Source of the DNA: JALOAP01 sp964632355
GTDB lineage: Bacteria > Chloroflexota > Dehalococcoidia > Tepidiformales > Tepidiformaceae
Assembly: GCA_964632355.1 (NCBI GenBank)
Contig: CAZWBW010000130.1
Coordinates: forward strand, 1-6,291
DNA length: 6,291 nt
Direction of reading: 5' to 3'
Translations under genes and position numbers: made by a program
In this document: positions 1-5,098 of the stretch, in pieces
How the letters are laid out: each line of letters starts with the position of its first letter
Numbering within the stretch: the stretch's first letter is position 1
Notes under the pieces: generated by a model
What the model saw: only the letters and a program-made list of their open reading frames with translations
Database searches by the model: none
Told to the model about the DNA's origin: nothing

Positions 1-320
1 AGCACAACCGGGATGTCCTGATGGGCCCACTTGCGCCAGAGCCCGTACTGGGCTGTCACGTCGTGACTGTCCGCATCGAGTCCGCCCGGCGCGAGTTTTT
101 CCATGGCCTCATCAGGGTCGGCTTTCGCCGTATCGATAATCGCCCGGATCTCAATCACCGAGCCATCGTCCTGCGGGATGTAGCGGGTCTCCTCGACGAA
201 CCGCCTCTGCGCCTCCCCCTCGCCCCGCGCCGGGTTCGTCGTCACCAGGAACCCAATCAGCCCGAGCAGCGCGCCCGCAAACAGCAGCACGCCCACATAC
301 GCTCGCCGTGTCCGCTCCAT
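1..320 (-). CDS. Secreted or membrane-anchored protein, N-terminal part (runs off left edge)
   Basis: The reverse strand is open from ATG at 320 to the window edge, giving 106 codons with no stop. The N-terminus reads MERTRRAYVGVLLFAG: a basic n-region (R3, R5, R6) followed by a hydrophobic core at about residues 8-26, then TTNPARGEG. It is therefore a Sec signal peptide or an uncleaved anchor, and there is no lipobox cysteine. The rest is soluble and mixed, with an ETRYIPQDDGSVIEIRA stretch and ending near WRKWAHQDIPVV. A tryptophan followed by IPV leading into a strand is seen at the start of some secreted proteases and matrixin-like domains, but too little is present to claim that. The start is supported by GAGGAG at 327-332, seven or fewer bases upstream. 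The gene is divergent from dapB across a 128-bp spacer. I do not recognise the family; confidence is in the gene being real, not in a function. Confidence 0.75.
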   Translation of the reverse strand, partial: MERTRRAYVGVLLFAGALLGLIGFLVTTNPARGEGEAQRRFVEETRYIPQDDGSVIEIRAIIDTAKADPDEAMEKLAPGGLDADSHDVTAQYGLWRKWAHQDIPVV

Positions 321-326
321 CGGTAT

Positions 327-332
327 CTCCTC
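327..332 (-). promoter_or_regulatory. Shine-Dalgarno of the left-edge secreted protein gene
   Basis: On the minus strand GAGGAG lies six bases before the ATG at 320. It decides the start of the partial secreted protein, because a start at 342 in another frame gives an arginine- and glycine-rich shadow reading with no signal peptide. It also shows that this gene has a leader, unlike its divergent neighbour dapB. Confidence 0.7.
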
Positions 333-346
333 TCGAACGCACGCGA

Positions 347-376
347 ATCTTACGTCGCTACATTACATTCGTCTAA
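347..376 (-). promoter_or_regulatory. Possible promoter of the left-edge gene
   Basis: Read on the minus strand, TTAGAC (376-371), 18 bases, then TAAGAT (352-347). The -10-like hexamer matches TANNNT and would start transcription at about 340, leaving a short leader that contains the Shine-Dalgarno sequence. The -35 match is poor, so only the -10 position is moderately supported. Confidence 0.3.
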
Positions 377-378
377 CG

Positions 379-393
379 CGTCATCTGCTGACG
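379..393. promoter_or_regulatory. Inverted repeat CGTCA-N5-TGACG in the divergent spacer, possible operator
   Basis: Perfect 5-bp arms CGTCA (379-383) and TGACG (389-393) are separated by TCTGC. The dyad lies in the comparatively AT-rich spacer between the left-edge gene and dapB, just upstream of the suspected minus-strand promoter and about 45 bp before the dapB -10 box. Position and symmetry fit a dimeric repressor or activator site, but a 5-bp dyad can occur by chance. No regulator gene is present in the window. Confidence 0.25.
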
Positions 394-436
394 TTTTACA
401 CACCCCGCCACCAAAGACTCCGCGCCGCGCGCCCGC

Positions 437-448
437 TAGAATCGCCAC
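437..448 (+). promoter_or_regulatory. Leaderless-type -10 box of dapB
   Basis: TAGAAT at 437-442 is followed by six bases (CGCCAC) and then the dapB ATG at 449. No Shine-Dalgarno sequence precedes the ATG. A -10 box this close places the transcription start at or next to the A of the ATG, the arrangement of leaderless mRNAs. No convincing -35 hexamer is seen at 17-18 bp (AAGACT at 414-419). Confidence 0.6.
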
Positions 449-1225
449 ATGACCCTGCGCGTCGTTATTTCGGGCACCGGAAAAATGGGCCGGCAGGTCG
501 CACAGGCCGTCGCCGCCGACCCTGGCATGGAAGGCGTCGCCTATGTCGATGGCCTCGCGACCGTCACCGAGCTCGATGGCCTCCCCGTCTACACCGACCC
601 CGCCTTCTGCTTCTCAGAAACAAAGCCCGACGTCTGCATCGACTTCACCAACGCCGCCTGGACGCCCGGGCTCTCCGCAGCGGCGCTCAATAGCGGCGTC
701 CGGCTCGTCATCGGCACCACCGGCCTCTCCGACGAATTCATGTCGTGGCTCGAAACCGAAACCCGCACCCGGGAGATCGGCGCCGTGGTGGCCGCGAACT
801 TCGCCATCGGCGCCGTGCTCATGATGCACTTCGCGAAGCAGGCCGCGCGCTTCTTCGATAACGCCGAGATCATCGAGCTCCACCACGACCAGAAGGTCGA
901 TGCCCCCAGCGGCACCGCCAAGACCACCGCGGAGCTGATGCGCGCCGCCCGCAAGGACCCGTTCGTCTACCCGCCGTCCGAAAAGGAGACGGTGCCCGGC
1001 GCCCGCGGCGCCGAGCTGGGCGGCATCGCCATCCACTCCGTGCGGCTGCCGGGGCTCGTCGCCCACCAGGAGGTCATCTTCGGCGGCCTCGGGCAGACGC
1101 TGACGATTCGCCACGACACCACCGGACGCGATTCGTTTATGCCCGGCGTGCTCGCGGCCGCTCGCGCGGTGATGGAACTCGACCACCTGGTCGTCGGCCT
1201 CGATTCGCTGTTCGGCCTGGACTAG
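449..1225 (+). CDS. dapB: 4-hydroxy-tetrahydrodipicolinate reductase (DapB)
   Basis: DapB reduces 4-hydroxy-tetrahydrodipicolinate to tetrahydrodipicolinate with NAD(P)H in the cytoplasm, in the diaminopimelate/lysine pathway. The 258-aa length is typical. The N-terminal Rossmann domain starts with the nucleotide loop SGTGKMG (residues 8-14), followed by DFT (65-67) and GTTG (89-92). AANFAIG (115-121) leads into the substrate domain, where the family signature ELHHDQKVDAPSGTA (143-157) contains the catalytic-region His pair H145/H146, K149 and the PSGTA substrate loop. GARGAELGGIAIHSVRLPG (184-202) and the GQTLTIRHD strand (215-223) are also characteristic. The start is chosen because the Rossmann strand begins at residue 3 and a -10 box sits six bases upstream. 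It stands apart from other dap genes, and the next gene follows after 64 bp. Family assignment is essentially certain. Confidence 0.97.
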   Translation: MTLRVVISGTGKMGRQVAQAVAADPGMEGVAYVDGLATVTELDGLPVYTDPAFCFSETKPDVCIDFTNAAWTPGLSAAALNSGVRLVIGTTGLSDEFMSWLETETRTREIGAVVAANFAIGAVLMMHFAKQAARFFDNAEIIELHHDQKVDAPSGTAKTTAELMRAARKDPFVYPPSEKETVPGARGAELGGIAIHSVRLPGLVAHQEVIFGGLGQTLTIRHDTTGRDSFMPGVLAAARAVMELDHLVVGLDSLFGLD

Positions 1226-1289
1226 CGCGGCGCCGGGACCTTCACGGCCCTCCGAGCGTCTGCATAAGCAGGAGCGGCGCGAGGAGGCG

Positions 1290-1877
1290 TTGTGCGCGCG
1301 GTGTTCGACGACACCCTGGTTCGTCGCAACCGCGGCGCTGGCCGCCCTGCTCGCCGCCGCGTGCCTGCAGGAAGAACGGCGGGCCCGCCGCGCCGCCGAC
1401 ACCCACGCCCACGCCGACCGTGCGCCCCGAGCTCCTGTACGAGGGGCAGTGGGGCCCCGAAGTGCTGTCTTACGCCGAGGAGTTCGAAATCCCCGCCTGG
1501 GGCACCCGGCCACCGCAGGCTACCGCCGACGATCCGATCGCCCGCGGCTGGCCGTCGATATGGTCGCTAGGGGCACTCGGGCAGGGCACGCTCGTTCGCG
1601 AAGGCAACTGCCTTTATATGGAGGTCGACCCGGCCGACCGCTGGTTCCTCCTCTTCCCCTACGAAGCCGAATGGGACAGCACGAACAGCGCCGTCGTCCT
1701 GCGCGGGAACGTCATTCCCGTGGGCGCCGAATTCCAGGCCGGCGGGGCTTCACCGAGGGCGACCCTTCTGCCGCCGGCTGGTCGTGGGGCACCGCGCCCG
1801 ACCCGGCCTGCGACCTCTCGCGCCTGTTCCTCCTCGGCACGGCGAACGCGCTCCCCTGGCTCGGCTTCGAAGGTTAA
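1290..1877 (+). pseudogene. Putative lipoprotein gene interrupted by two compensating frameshifts
   Basis: No single frame gives the whole protein, but three consecutive pieces look real. From a TTG at 1290 (GGAGG at 1283-1287 just before it) one frame encodes a lipoprotein-type signal, TPWFVATAALAALLAAAC, with a lipobox-like LAAAC and Cys codon at 1362-1364. Somewhere in about 1362-1383 the coding sense moves to the next frame, which reads a low-complexity linker PAAPPTPTPTPT and then a folded-looking, Trp/Tyr/Phe-rich domain (for example WFLLFPYEAEWDS) up to about 1745. It then returns to the first frame: FTEGDPSAAGWSWGTAPD, then LFLLGTANALPWLGFEG and stop TAA 1875-1877. The second break lies at the run GGGG (1744-1747); one more G would restore the frame. 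The first break corresponds to one extra base. The cause is either draft-assembly indels or a decaying gene; the preserved protein-like composition of all pieces favours sequence error or very recent damage. Family not recognised. Confidence 0.6.
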
Positions 1878-3172
1878 TCCGCGCCGGCGGGCGATGGCGC
1901 ACCCACCGCGGGCACCGGTTCGGCGGGACGAACCGCGCGCAGGCCCGGCCGCCCGACGACAATGAGCAGCGCCAGCACAATCGTGAGCCACCCGAGCGTT
2001 GGCACGATGAATTCGAGCCCGAAGAGCTGGCCGAGCCCACCGATCGGCACCGCGGCAATCATCTGCGCGCCCATCGCGAGCGGGAACAGCCCCATCACCC
2101 GGCCGCGCATCTCGTCGCGCACCAGGTGCTGCACGATCGTCGCCGCGCTCACCGTCGTGCCTACCATGCAGAACCCGAGCGCGAAGTTTGCGACCGCCGT
2201 CACCGGCACGATGCGCGAATGCCCGAACACCGCCACGGCGACGCCGAACGTGAGCACCGTCGCGCAAATAGTCGCGCCGCGGGCGGGGAGCGCGTTTCGC
2301 CACGCGAAGAATAGCGACCCGACCGCCGTCCCGAGGCCCCACGTCATGCCGATGAGCCCGAACTCGCGCGTGCTCAGCCCGAGCACTTCGGTCATCCACA
2401 CCGGGCCGAGGGTCGCCACGCCCGGCATCCCCACCACCTGCAGCACCACCACGAGCGAGATGACCGCGAAAATCGTCCCGTCGCGCCGCGTATAGGCGAG
2501 CCCCTCGCGGATGTTGCGCAGCATGCTCTCGCTCCGCTTCGCCTTCCCACGGTCGCGGAACCGCAGCATGGCGATGAGCGGGATGACCGCGAGCCACACC
2601 AGCAGGCTGAGCGCGTACACCTGCCCGGGTTCGATGATGTCGTTCAGCAGCCCGGCGATGGGTACCGTCACCGGGAACGTCACCTGCATCGCGACCATGT
2701 TCAGGCTGATGGCGCTGCCCACGCGGTCCATACCCACCACCGCCGGGATAGCGGCGTTCCGCGTCGGCATGTCGATGGCCATGTTCCCGGCGGCGAAGAA
2801 GGTGAACACCACCAGCACCGCGATGGTCGCGTCGCCCAGCGGGTTCGTAAGCATCAGCAACGCCACGCCGCCGTTCAGGATGAGCGCGCAGATCTCGCAC
2901 ACCAGCAGCACACGCCGCCGTTCGAACCGGTCGGCGATGGCCCCGCCGATGAGGCTGAACAGGATCATCGCCACGCCGCGGCTCCCGGCGATGAGCCCCA
3001 CGTAGAAGACATCGCGGTCCGGGTATTCCGCCTGCACCCAGAAGATCTGCGTGAGGAACTGGAGGGGCATCGCCAGCCCTACCAGCGTCATCCCGGCCAG
3101 CAACAACCGAAAGTCGCGCGACGCCAGCGCCGAGATACCCGGGTGCCGCTCGAAGAACGACTCGCCTGCCAC
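1874..3172 (-). CDS. Major facilitator superfamily transporter, efflux type
   Basis: A 432-residue polytopic membrane protein, the usual size for a 12-helix MFS carrier. Hydrophobic segments lie at about residues 22-44, 56-76, 88-108, 115-137, 155-175 and 187-203, then a basic cytoplasmic loop (FRDRGKAKRSESMLRN, 205-220), then 233-255, 268-290, 298-317, 322-345, 363-383 and 386-407. MFS motif A is present between helices 2 and 3 as GGAIADRFERRR (76-87) with the conserved D81 and R82; its second-half counterpart is DEMRGRVMGL (353-362). The C-terminal tail (about 408-432) is Pro/Ala-rich. The pattern resembles the MFS_3/EntS-like exporters of siderophores and drugs, so H+-coupled export is likely, but substrate is unknown. 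The start is GTG at 3172, seven bases after a TATAGT box. The stop overlaps that of the convergent lipoprotein gene. Confidence 0.9.
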   Translation of the reverse strand: MAGESFFERHPGISALASRDFRLLLAGMTLVGLAMPLQFLTQIFWVQAEYPDRDVFYVGLIAGSRGVAMILFSLIGGAIADRFERRRVLLVCEICALILNGGVALLMLTNPLGDATIAVLVVFTFFAAGNMAIDMPTRNAAIPAVVGMDRVGSAISLNMVAMQVTFPVTVPIAGLLNDIIEPGQVYALSLLVWLAVIPLIAMLRFRDRGKAKRSESMLRNIREGLAYTRRDGTIFAVISLVVVLQVVGMPGVATLGPVWMTEVLGLSTREFGLIGMTWGLGTAVGSLFFAWRNALPARGATICATVLTFGVAVAVFGHSRIVPVTAVANFALGFCMVGTTVSAATIVQHLVRDEMRGRVMGLFPLAMGAQMIAAVPIGGLGQLFGLEFIVPTLGWLTIVLALLIVVGRPGLRAVRPAEPVPAVGAPSPAGAD

Positions 3173-3185
3173 GCCCGCTACTATA
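3173..3185 (-). promoter_or_regulatory. Leaderless-type -10 box of the MFS gene
   Basis: On the minus strand TATAGT (3185-3180) is followed by seven bases and the GTG start at 3172. There is no Shine-Dalgarno sequence in that interval. The geometry matches the other three leaderless-type starts in this window, so the transporter mRNA probably begins at its initiation codon, which would leave the repeat-rich spacer upstream untranscribed from this promoter. No recognisable -35 lies 16-18 bp further upstream. Confidence 0.6.
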
Positions 3186-3232
3186 CGCGAGCGGAATGGT
3201 TCGTATGAGCAATGGCGGCCACCCGTTCGGAA

Positions 3233-3260
3233 GTGCTACGTGCTGAGTTCTAAGTGCTAA
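3233..3260. repeat. Tandem heptanucleotide repeat, four copies (consensus GTGCTAA)
   Basis: Four contiguous 7-bp units: GTGCTAC, GTGCTGA, GTTCTAA and GTGCTAA, followed by a partial GTA. Each unit differs from the consensus GTGCTAA by at most one base except for GTGCTAC and GTGCTGA, which also differ by one. The 28-bp array lies in the spacer upstream of the MFS gene, 136 bp left of the assembly gap. A near copy of its middle (3242-3257) occurs inverted at 4612-4627. Short tandemly repeated heptamers of this kind are known as STRR elements in cyanobacteria; no homology to those is claimed. Confidence 0.7.
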
Positions 3261-3275
3261 GTAGGCCCCGGTAGT

Positions 3276-3382
3276 CGAGGCCCACTGCGGCCTCGGCACA
3301 CTCGAACCCCGCCCCATCGAAGGCCTAACCGTTCGCTCGCCTCGAGCGGCGCGCGAAGCAAGCCGCGGGGTTCCGAGGCCGC
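3276..3382. repeat. Cluster of GC-rich inverted repeats with mutually exclusive pairings
   Basis: CGAGGCC (3276-3282) can pair perfectly with GGCCTCG (3289-3295) across a 6-nt loop. The same GGCCTCG can instead pair with a second CGAGGCC at 3374-3380, as part of a split inverted repeat in which 3287-3296 and 3305-3312 together are the complement of 3365-3382. Between them lie CGCTCG-CCT-CGAGCG (3334-3348) and GCGGC/GCCGC (3346-3350 with 3362-3366). No T-run follows on either strand, so it is not a standard intrinsic terminator. It sits between the hemerythrin gene's 3' end and the MFS promoter and ends just before the N run, so it may be the edge of a larger repeat that broke the assembly. 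Confidence 0.5.
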
Positions 3383-3396
3383 GCGCAACCGCACTC

Positions 3397-3496
3397 NNNN
3401 NNNNNNNNNNNNNNNNNNNNNNNNNNNNNNNNNNNNNNNNNNNNNNNNNNNNNNNNNNNNNNNNNNNNNNNNNNNNNNNNNNNNNNNNNNNNNNNN
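3397..3496. other. Assembly gap, exactly 100 N
   Basis: The run of unknown bases is exactly 100 long, the conventional placeholder for a scaffold gap of unestimated size. Tandem heptads and inverted repeats lie on both sides, which is a likely reason why the contigs could not be joined. The true distance between the hemerythrin and MFS genes is therefore unknown, and a further gene could be missing here. Any reading frame crossing it is meaningless. Confidence 0.95.
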
Positions 3497-3497
3497 C

Positions 3498-3525
3498 CCG
3501 ACAGCCGATGGCCGATAGCCGACAG
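3498..3525. repeat. Tandem heptanucleotide repeat, four copies (consensus CCGAYRG)
   Basis: Four contiguous units directly right of the gap: CCGACAG, CCGATGG, CCGATAG and CCGACAG. The array begins one base after the N run and ends five bases before the hemerythrin stop codon. Because it starts at the edge of the known sequence, more copies may lie inside the gap. Unit length (7 bp) and copy number (4) equal those of the array at 3233-3260, but the unit sequence is different. Confidence 0.75.
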
Positions 3526-3530
3526 CCTTC

Positions 3531-4127
3531 CTACCGCCCCGCCTCGATCGCCTTCGCGCCCTTGGCCAGCTCCGCGAACGTCTCCTCCGAGAGCAGTTCA
3601 AGCGCCGGCACGAACAGGTCGTCTTCCTCGTCGCCGAAGTGCCCCTGCAGGATCCAGTCCAGCCGTTTCACCGCGTCGAGGAGCTCCTCCAGTCGCCCCG
3701 GCGTCACCCCCTCCTGTTCCGCCTCGCGCAGGCCCGCCGCGATCGCCTCCCGCTCGCGGTGTACCTCCTCGTGCGTGTCGTCCATCGCCGCGAGCGCCCG
3801 TTCGAGCAGTTCGTGCCGGTGCCGGATCTCATCGTGCTGCTCGACCATCTCGTCGACCACCTGGTCGATGTCGGCCGCGAACCCGCGGAGCGCCGGAAAG
3901 AGCACTTCTTCCTCCTTTGCGATGTGCAGCACAAGGTCCTCGGCGAGGTAGGCGTCCAGGTCCCGCAGCCGCTCGATGGCGCCGGCCGGTGCGTCGCCAT
4001 CCGGCTCCTCGAGCGCCGCCTCCAGCGCCTCCCGCGTCTCCGTCACGAGTTCGTGCGTTTCCGTGTGTTCGCGAATCAGCGTCGCGAGCGGCTCGACCTC
4101 GGTCTCGATGTTCCCAAACGTCGCCAT
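3531..4127 (-). CDS. Hemerythrin-like HHE domain protein
   Basis: A 198-residue, all-helical, very acidic cytoplasmic protein. Iron-ligand-type residues occur in the order expected for a hemerythrin HHE four-helix bundle: H21 (REHTETH, also H25), H68-x3-E72 (LHIAKEEEVLFPAL), H98 (VEQHDEIRHRH, also H103 and H105), and H163-x3-E167 (QGHFGDEEDDLFVPAL). The two HxxxE...LFxPAL halves are near repeats of each other. Such proteins bind a di-iron centre and act in O2, NO or peroxide sensing, iron handling or stress repair; which applies here cannot be read from sequence. An upstream in-frame GTG at 4163 would add 12 residues, but ATG 4127 is preferred because TACACT lies seven bases before it and the added residues would encode that promoter. 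It has no signal peptide. Small Cys/His gene upstream on the same strand, gap downstream. Confidence 0.88.
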   Translation of the reverse strand: MATFGNIETEVEPLATLIREHTETHELVTETREALEAALEEPDGDAPAGAIERLRDLDAYLAEDLVLHIAKEEEVLFPALRGFAADIDQVVDEMVEQHDEIRHRHELLERALAAMDDTHEEVHREREAIAAGLREAEQEGVTPGRLEELLDAVKRLDWILQGHFGDEEDDLFVPALELLSEETFAELAKGAKAIEAGR

Positions 4128-4140
4128 GCCCGACAGTGTA
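4128..4140 (-). promoter_or_regulatory. Leaderless-type -10 box of the hemerythrin gene
   Basis: On the minus strand TACACT (4140-4135), then seven bases, then ATG at 4127, with no Shine-Dalgarno sequence. The hexamer and spacing are identical to those before the gene at 4668. This gives the hemerythrin gene its own promoter, separate from the small gene upstream, and fixes its start. Confidence 0.6.
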
Positions 4141-4211
4141 GGCGCCGCGAACCGCCCTCCCACAGGCCATCCGCCCGTGGCTGGCGGCCCCGAGCGGCTA
4201 CACCTGCCGGG

Positions 4212-4400
4212 CTACCACCAGCCGTCTTTGTATCGCCAGCCCTTGTGCTCGCGGCCTGCCGGGCCCGCCTCCTTCAGGCGCACCAGGTGTTTTCGGCAGA
4301 GCGGGATGGTCAGCCGTTCGCGCTCTTCTCCCCGCCACTTCAGCACCGCTACCTCCTCGAGCGGCGGCTCCATGCACCACAAACACCGTGCGCGCGCCAT
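4212..4400 (-). CDS. Small putative Cys/His metal-binding protein
   Basis: A 62-residue protein with C6-x2-C9 near the N-terminus (CLWC) and C35-x2-H38 (LCRKH), separated by a strand-like segment (EEVAVLKW) and a charged turn. This spacing suggests a single treble-clef or zinc-ribbon-like site. The C-terminus is basic and aromatic and ends GWRYKDGWW. A strong AGGAGG (4413-4408) lies seven bases before the ATG at 4400, so the start is well supported. It is the first gene of a possible pair with the hemerythrin gene 84 bp downstream, although that gene seems to have its own promoter. An overlapping frame from 4386 lacks the paired ligands and is discarded. The family is not recognised; the aromatic tail and size would suit a small nucleic-acid- or protein-binding partner, but that is inference. 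Confidence 0.7.
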   Translation of the reverse strand: MARARCLWCMEPPLEEVAVLKWRGEERERLTIPLCRKHLVRLKEAGPAGREHKGWRYKDGWW

Positions 4401-4407
4401 CTGCGCT

Positions 4408-4433
4408 CCTCCTCGTCAGTTGTCTTCACCCTA
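4408..4433 (-). promoter_or_regulatory. Promoter and Shine-Dalgarno of the small Cys/His gene
   Basis: Minus strand: TAGGGT (4433-4428) matches TANNNT and would start transcription at about 4421; AGGAGG (4413-4408) lies seven bases before the ATG at 4400. The Shine-Dalgarno match is strong; the -10 is a guess, without a clear -35. This gene is translated from a leader, unlike its neighbours at 4127 and 4668. Confidence 0.5.
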
Positions 4434-4654
4434 CCGCCCGACCGCCCAGGCGCACAGTGCCCGGCCGGCTACTGGCCGTTGGGACGGTGCCGCGAACGAG
4501 ACCGGTTGTTGCCATACCCGCGTGGCATCCGCTGCACCATACTGCACCGGCGCTCAGCAACGCCGCCTTCCGAACGGACGTGAAGGGGCCCGGGTTGGCT
4601 CCGAGCGCCGGGCACTCAGAACTCAGCCCCCCAGCCCCGAGGGGCGCCCCCGCG
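4434..4654. other. Non-coding spacer between divergent genes
   Basis: Most of the 267 bp between the starts of the divergent genes at 4400 and 4668. No reading frame here has convincing protein-like composition. It holds an inverted repeat TGCCA-N8-TGGCA (4510-4527), a possible protein-binding dyad, and the inverted heptad copy at 4612-4627. It is long for this compact window, so regulatory sites are plausible, but nothing else is recognised. Confidence 0.5.
4612..4627 (-). repeat. Inverted partial copy of the GTGCTAA heptad array
   Basis: The complement of 4612-4627 reads GCTGAGTTCTGAGTGC and matches 3242-3257 (GCTGAGTTCTAAGTGC) at 15 of 16 positions. It lies about 1.35 kb away on the opposite strand, 28 bp before the -10 box of the gene at 4668. 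The heptad periodicity (CTGAGTT/CTGAGTG) is kept, pointing to a dispersed short repeat family. Confidence 0.55.
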
Positions 4655-4667
4655 TACACTTCCTCGC
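4655..4667 (+). promoter_or_regulatory. Leaderless-type -10 box of the DUF6941-like gene
   Basis: TACACT (4655-4660) followed by seven bases and ATG at 4668, with no Shine-Dalgarno sequence. Hexamer and spacing are identical to those of the hemerythrin gene on the other strand. No -35 hexamer is evident in the C-rich sequence 17 bp upstream. Confidence 0.6.
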
Positions 4668-5084
4668 ATGGATATCGACTACGCCCTCCTCGCCGACCAC
4701 GCAGAAGTCGTTGCTGGCAAGCTCTACCTCATGGGCGGCGGCTGGGACACCCGTTACGTCAAGGACATGCCGTCCCAGGCCCGCATCGCCGTCGCTATCG
4801 GCGTCCGTATCGGCTGGGACGAAACCAACCAGCCCACGCCCGTCCACATCGTTATCGAAGACGACGATGGCAAGCAGCTCGTTCGCGCGCAGGCGAACGT
4901 CAACGTCGGCCGCCCGCCCCACCTTCCACCCGGCTCGACGCAGCTCGCCCAGTTCGCCGCGGCCCTGCCGGTCACGCTCCAGGCGCACGGCGGCTACCGC
5001 GTCGTCGTCCGTGCCGGCGAAGGTCCCGGGGCCATCGAACGTACGCTTCCGTTCCGCGTCGCCCCGCCGCCCACCCGGCGCTAG
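4668..5084 (+). CDS. Small conserved protein resembling DUF6941
   Basis: A 138-residue cytoplasmic protein with no signal peptide, cysteine or membrane segment. The N-terminus DYALLADHAEVVAGKLYLMGGGWD (about residues 4-27) is the distinctive part: an Asp-Tyr-Ala then a GKLYLMGGGWD block, as I recall for DUF6941-type proteins of unknown function. The remainder alternates hydrophobic positions as in a beta-sandwich: IAVAIGVRIGW (40-50), PVHIVIEDDDGKQLV (58-72), an amphipathic loop, LPVTLQAHGGYRVVVRAGE (100-118) and TLPFRVAPPP. The GGYRVVV strand near the end resembles the last strands of immunoglobulin-like domains. ATG 4668 is chosen because a -10 box sits seven bases upstream. It is convergent with the crotonase gene and divergent from the small Cys/His gene. 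No biochemical role is known to me. Confidence 0.8.
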   Translation: MDIDYALLADHAEVVAGKLYLMGGGWDTRYVKDMPSQARIAVAIGVRIGWDETNQPTPVHIVIEDDDGKQLVRAQANVNVGRPPHLPPGSTQLAQFAAALPVTLQAHGGYRVVVRAGEGPGAIERTLPFRVAPPPTRR

Positions 5085-5098
5085 GCGGCGATCCCGGG

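Noticed and set aside
614..1513. Long open frame antisense to dapB (299 residues)
   Set aside because: It lies opposite a certain dapB gene and is the Arg/Gly/Ala-rich composition expected from a high-GC antisense frame.
1659..3317. Open frame of 552 residues overlapping the MFS gene on the same strand
   Set aside because: It is one frame off the MFS gene, low complexity and Arg-rich, with no membrane segments, while the MFS reading has clear helices and motif A.
3233..3525. CRISPR array
   Set aside because: Units are 7 bp and directly adjacent with no spacers, and no cas genes are present.
4128..4163. Upstream GTG start for the hemerythrin gene at 4163
   Set aside because: The extra 12 codons would cover the TACACT box, add no conserved residues and have no Shine-Dalgarno sequence.
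3639..4583. Plus-strand open frame of 314 residues over the hemerythrin and small Cys/His genes
   Set aside because: Antisense shadow of two supported genes; no coherent domain.
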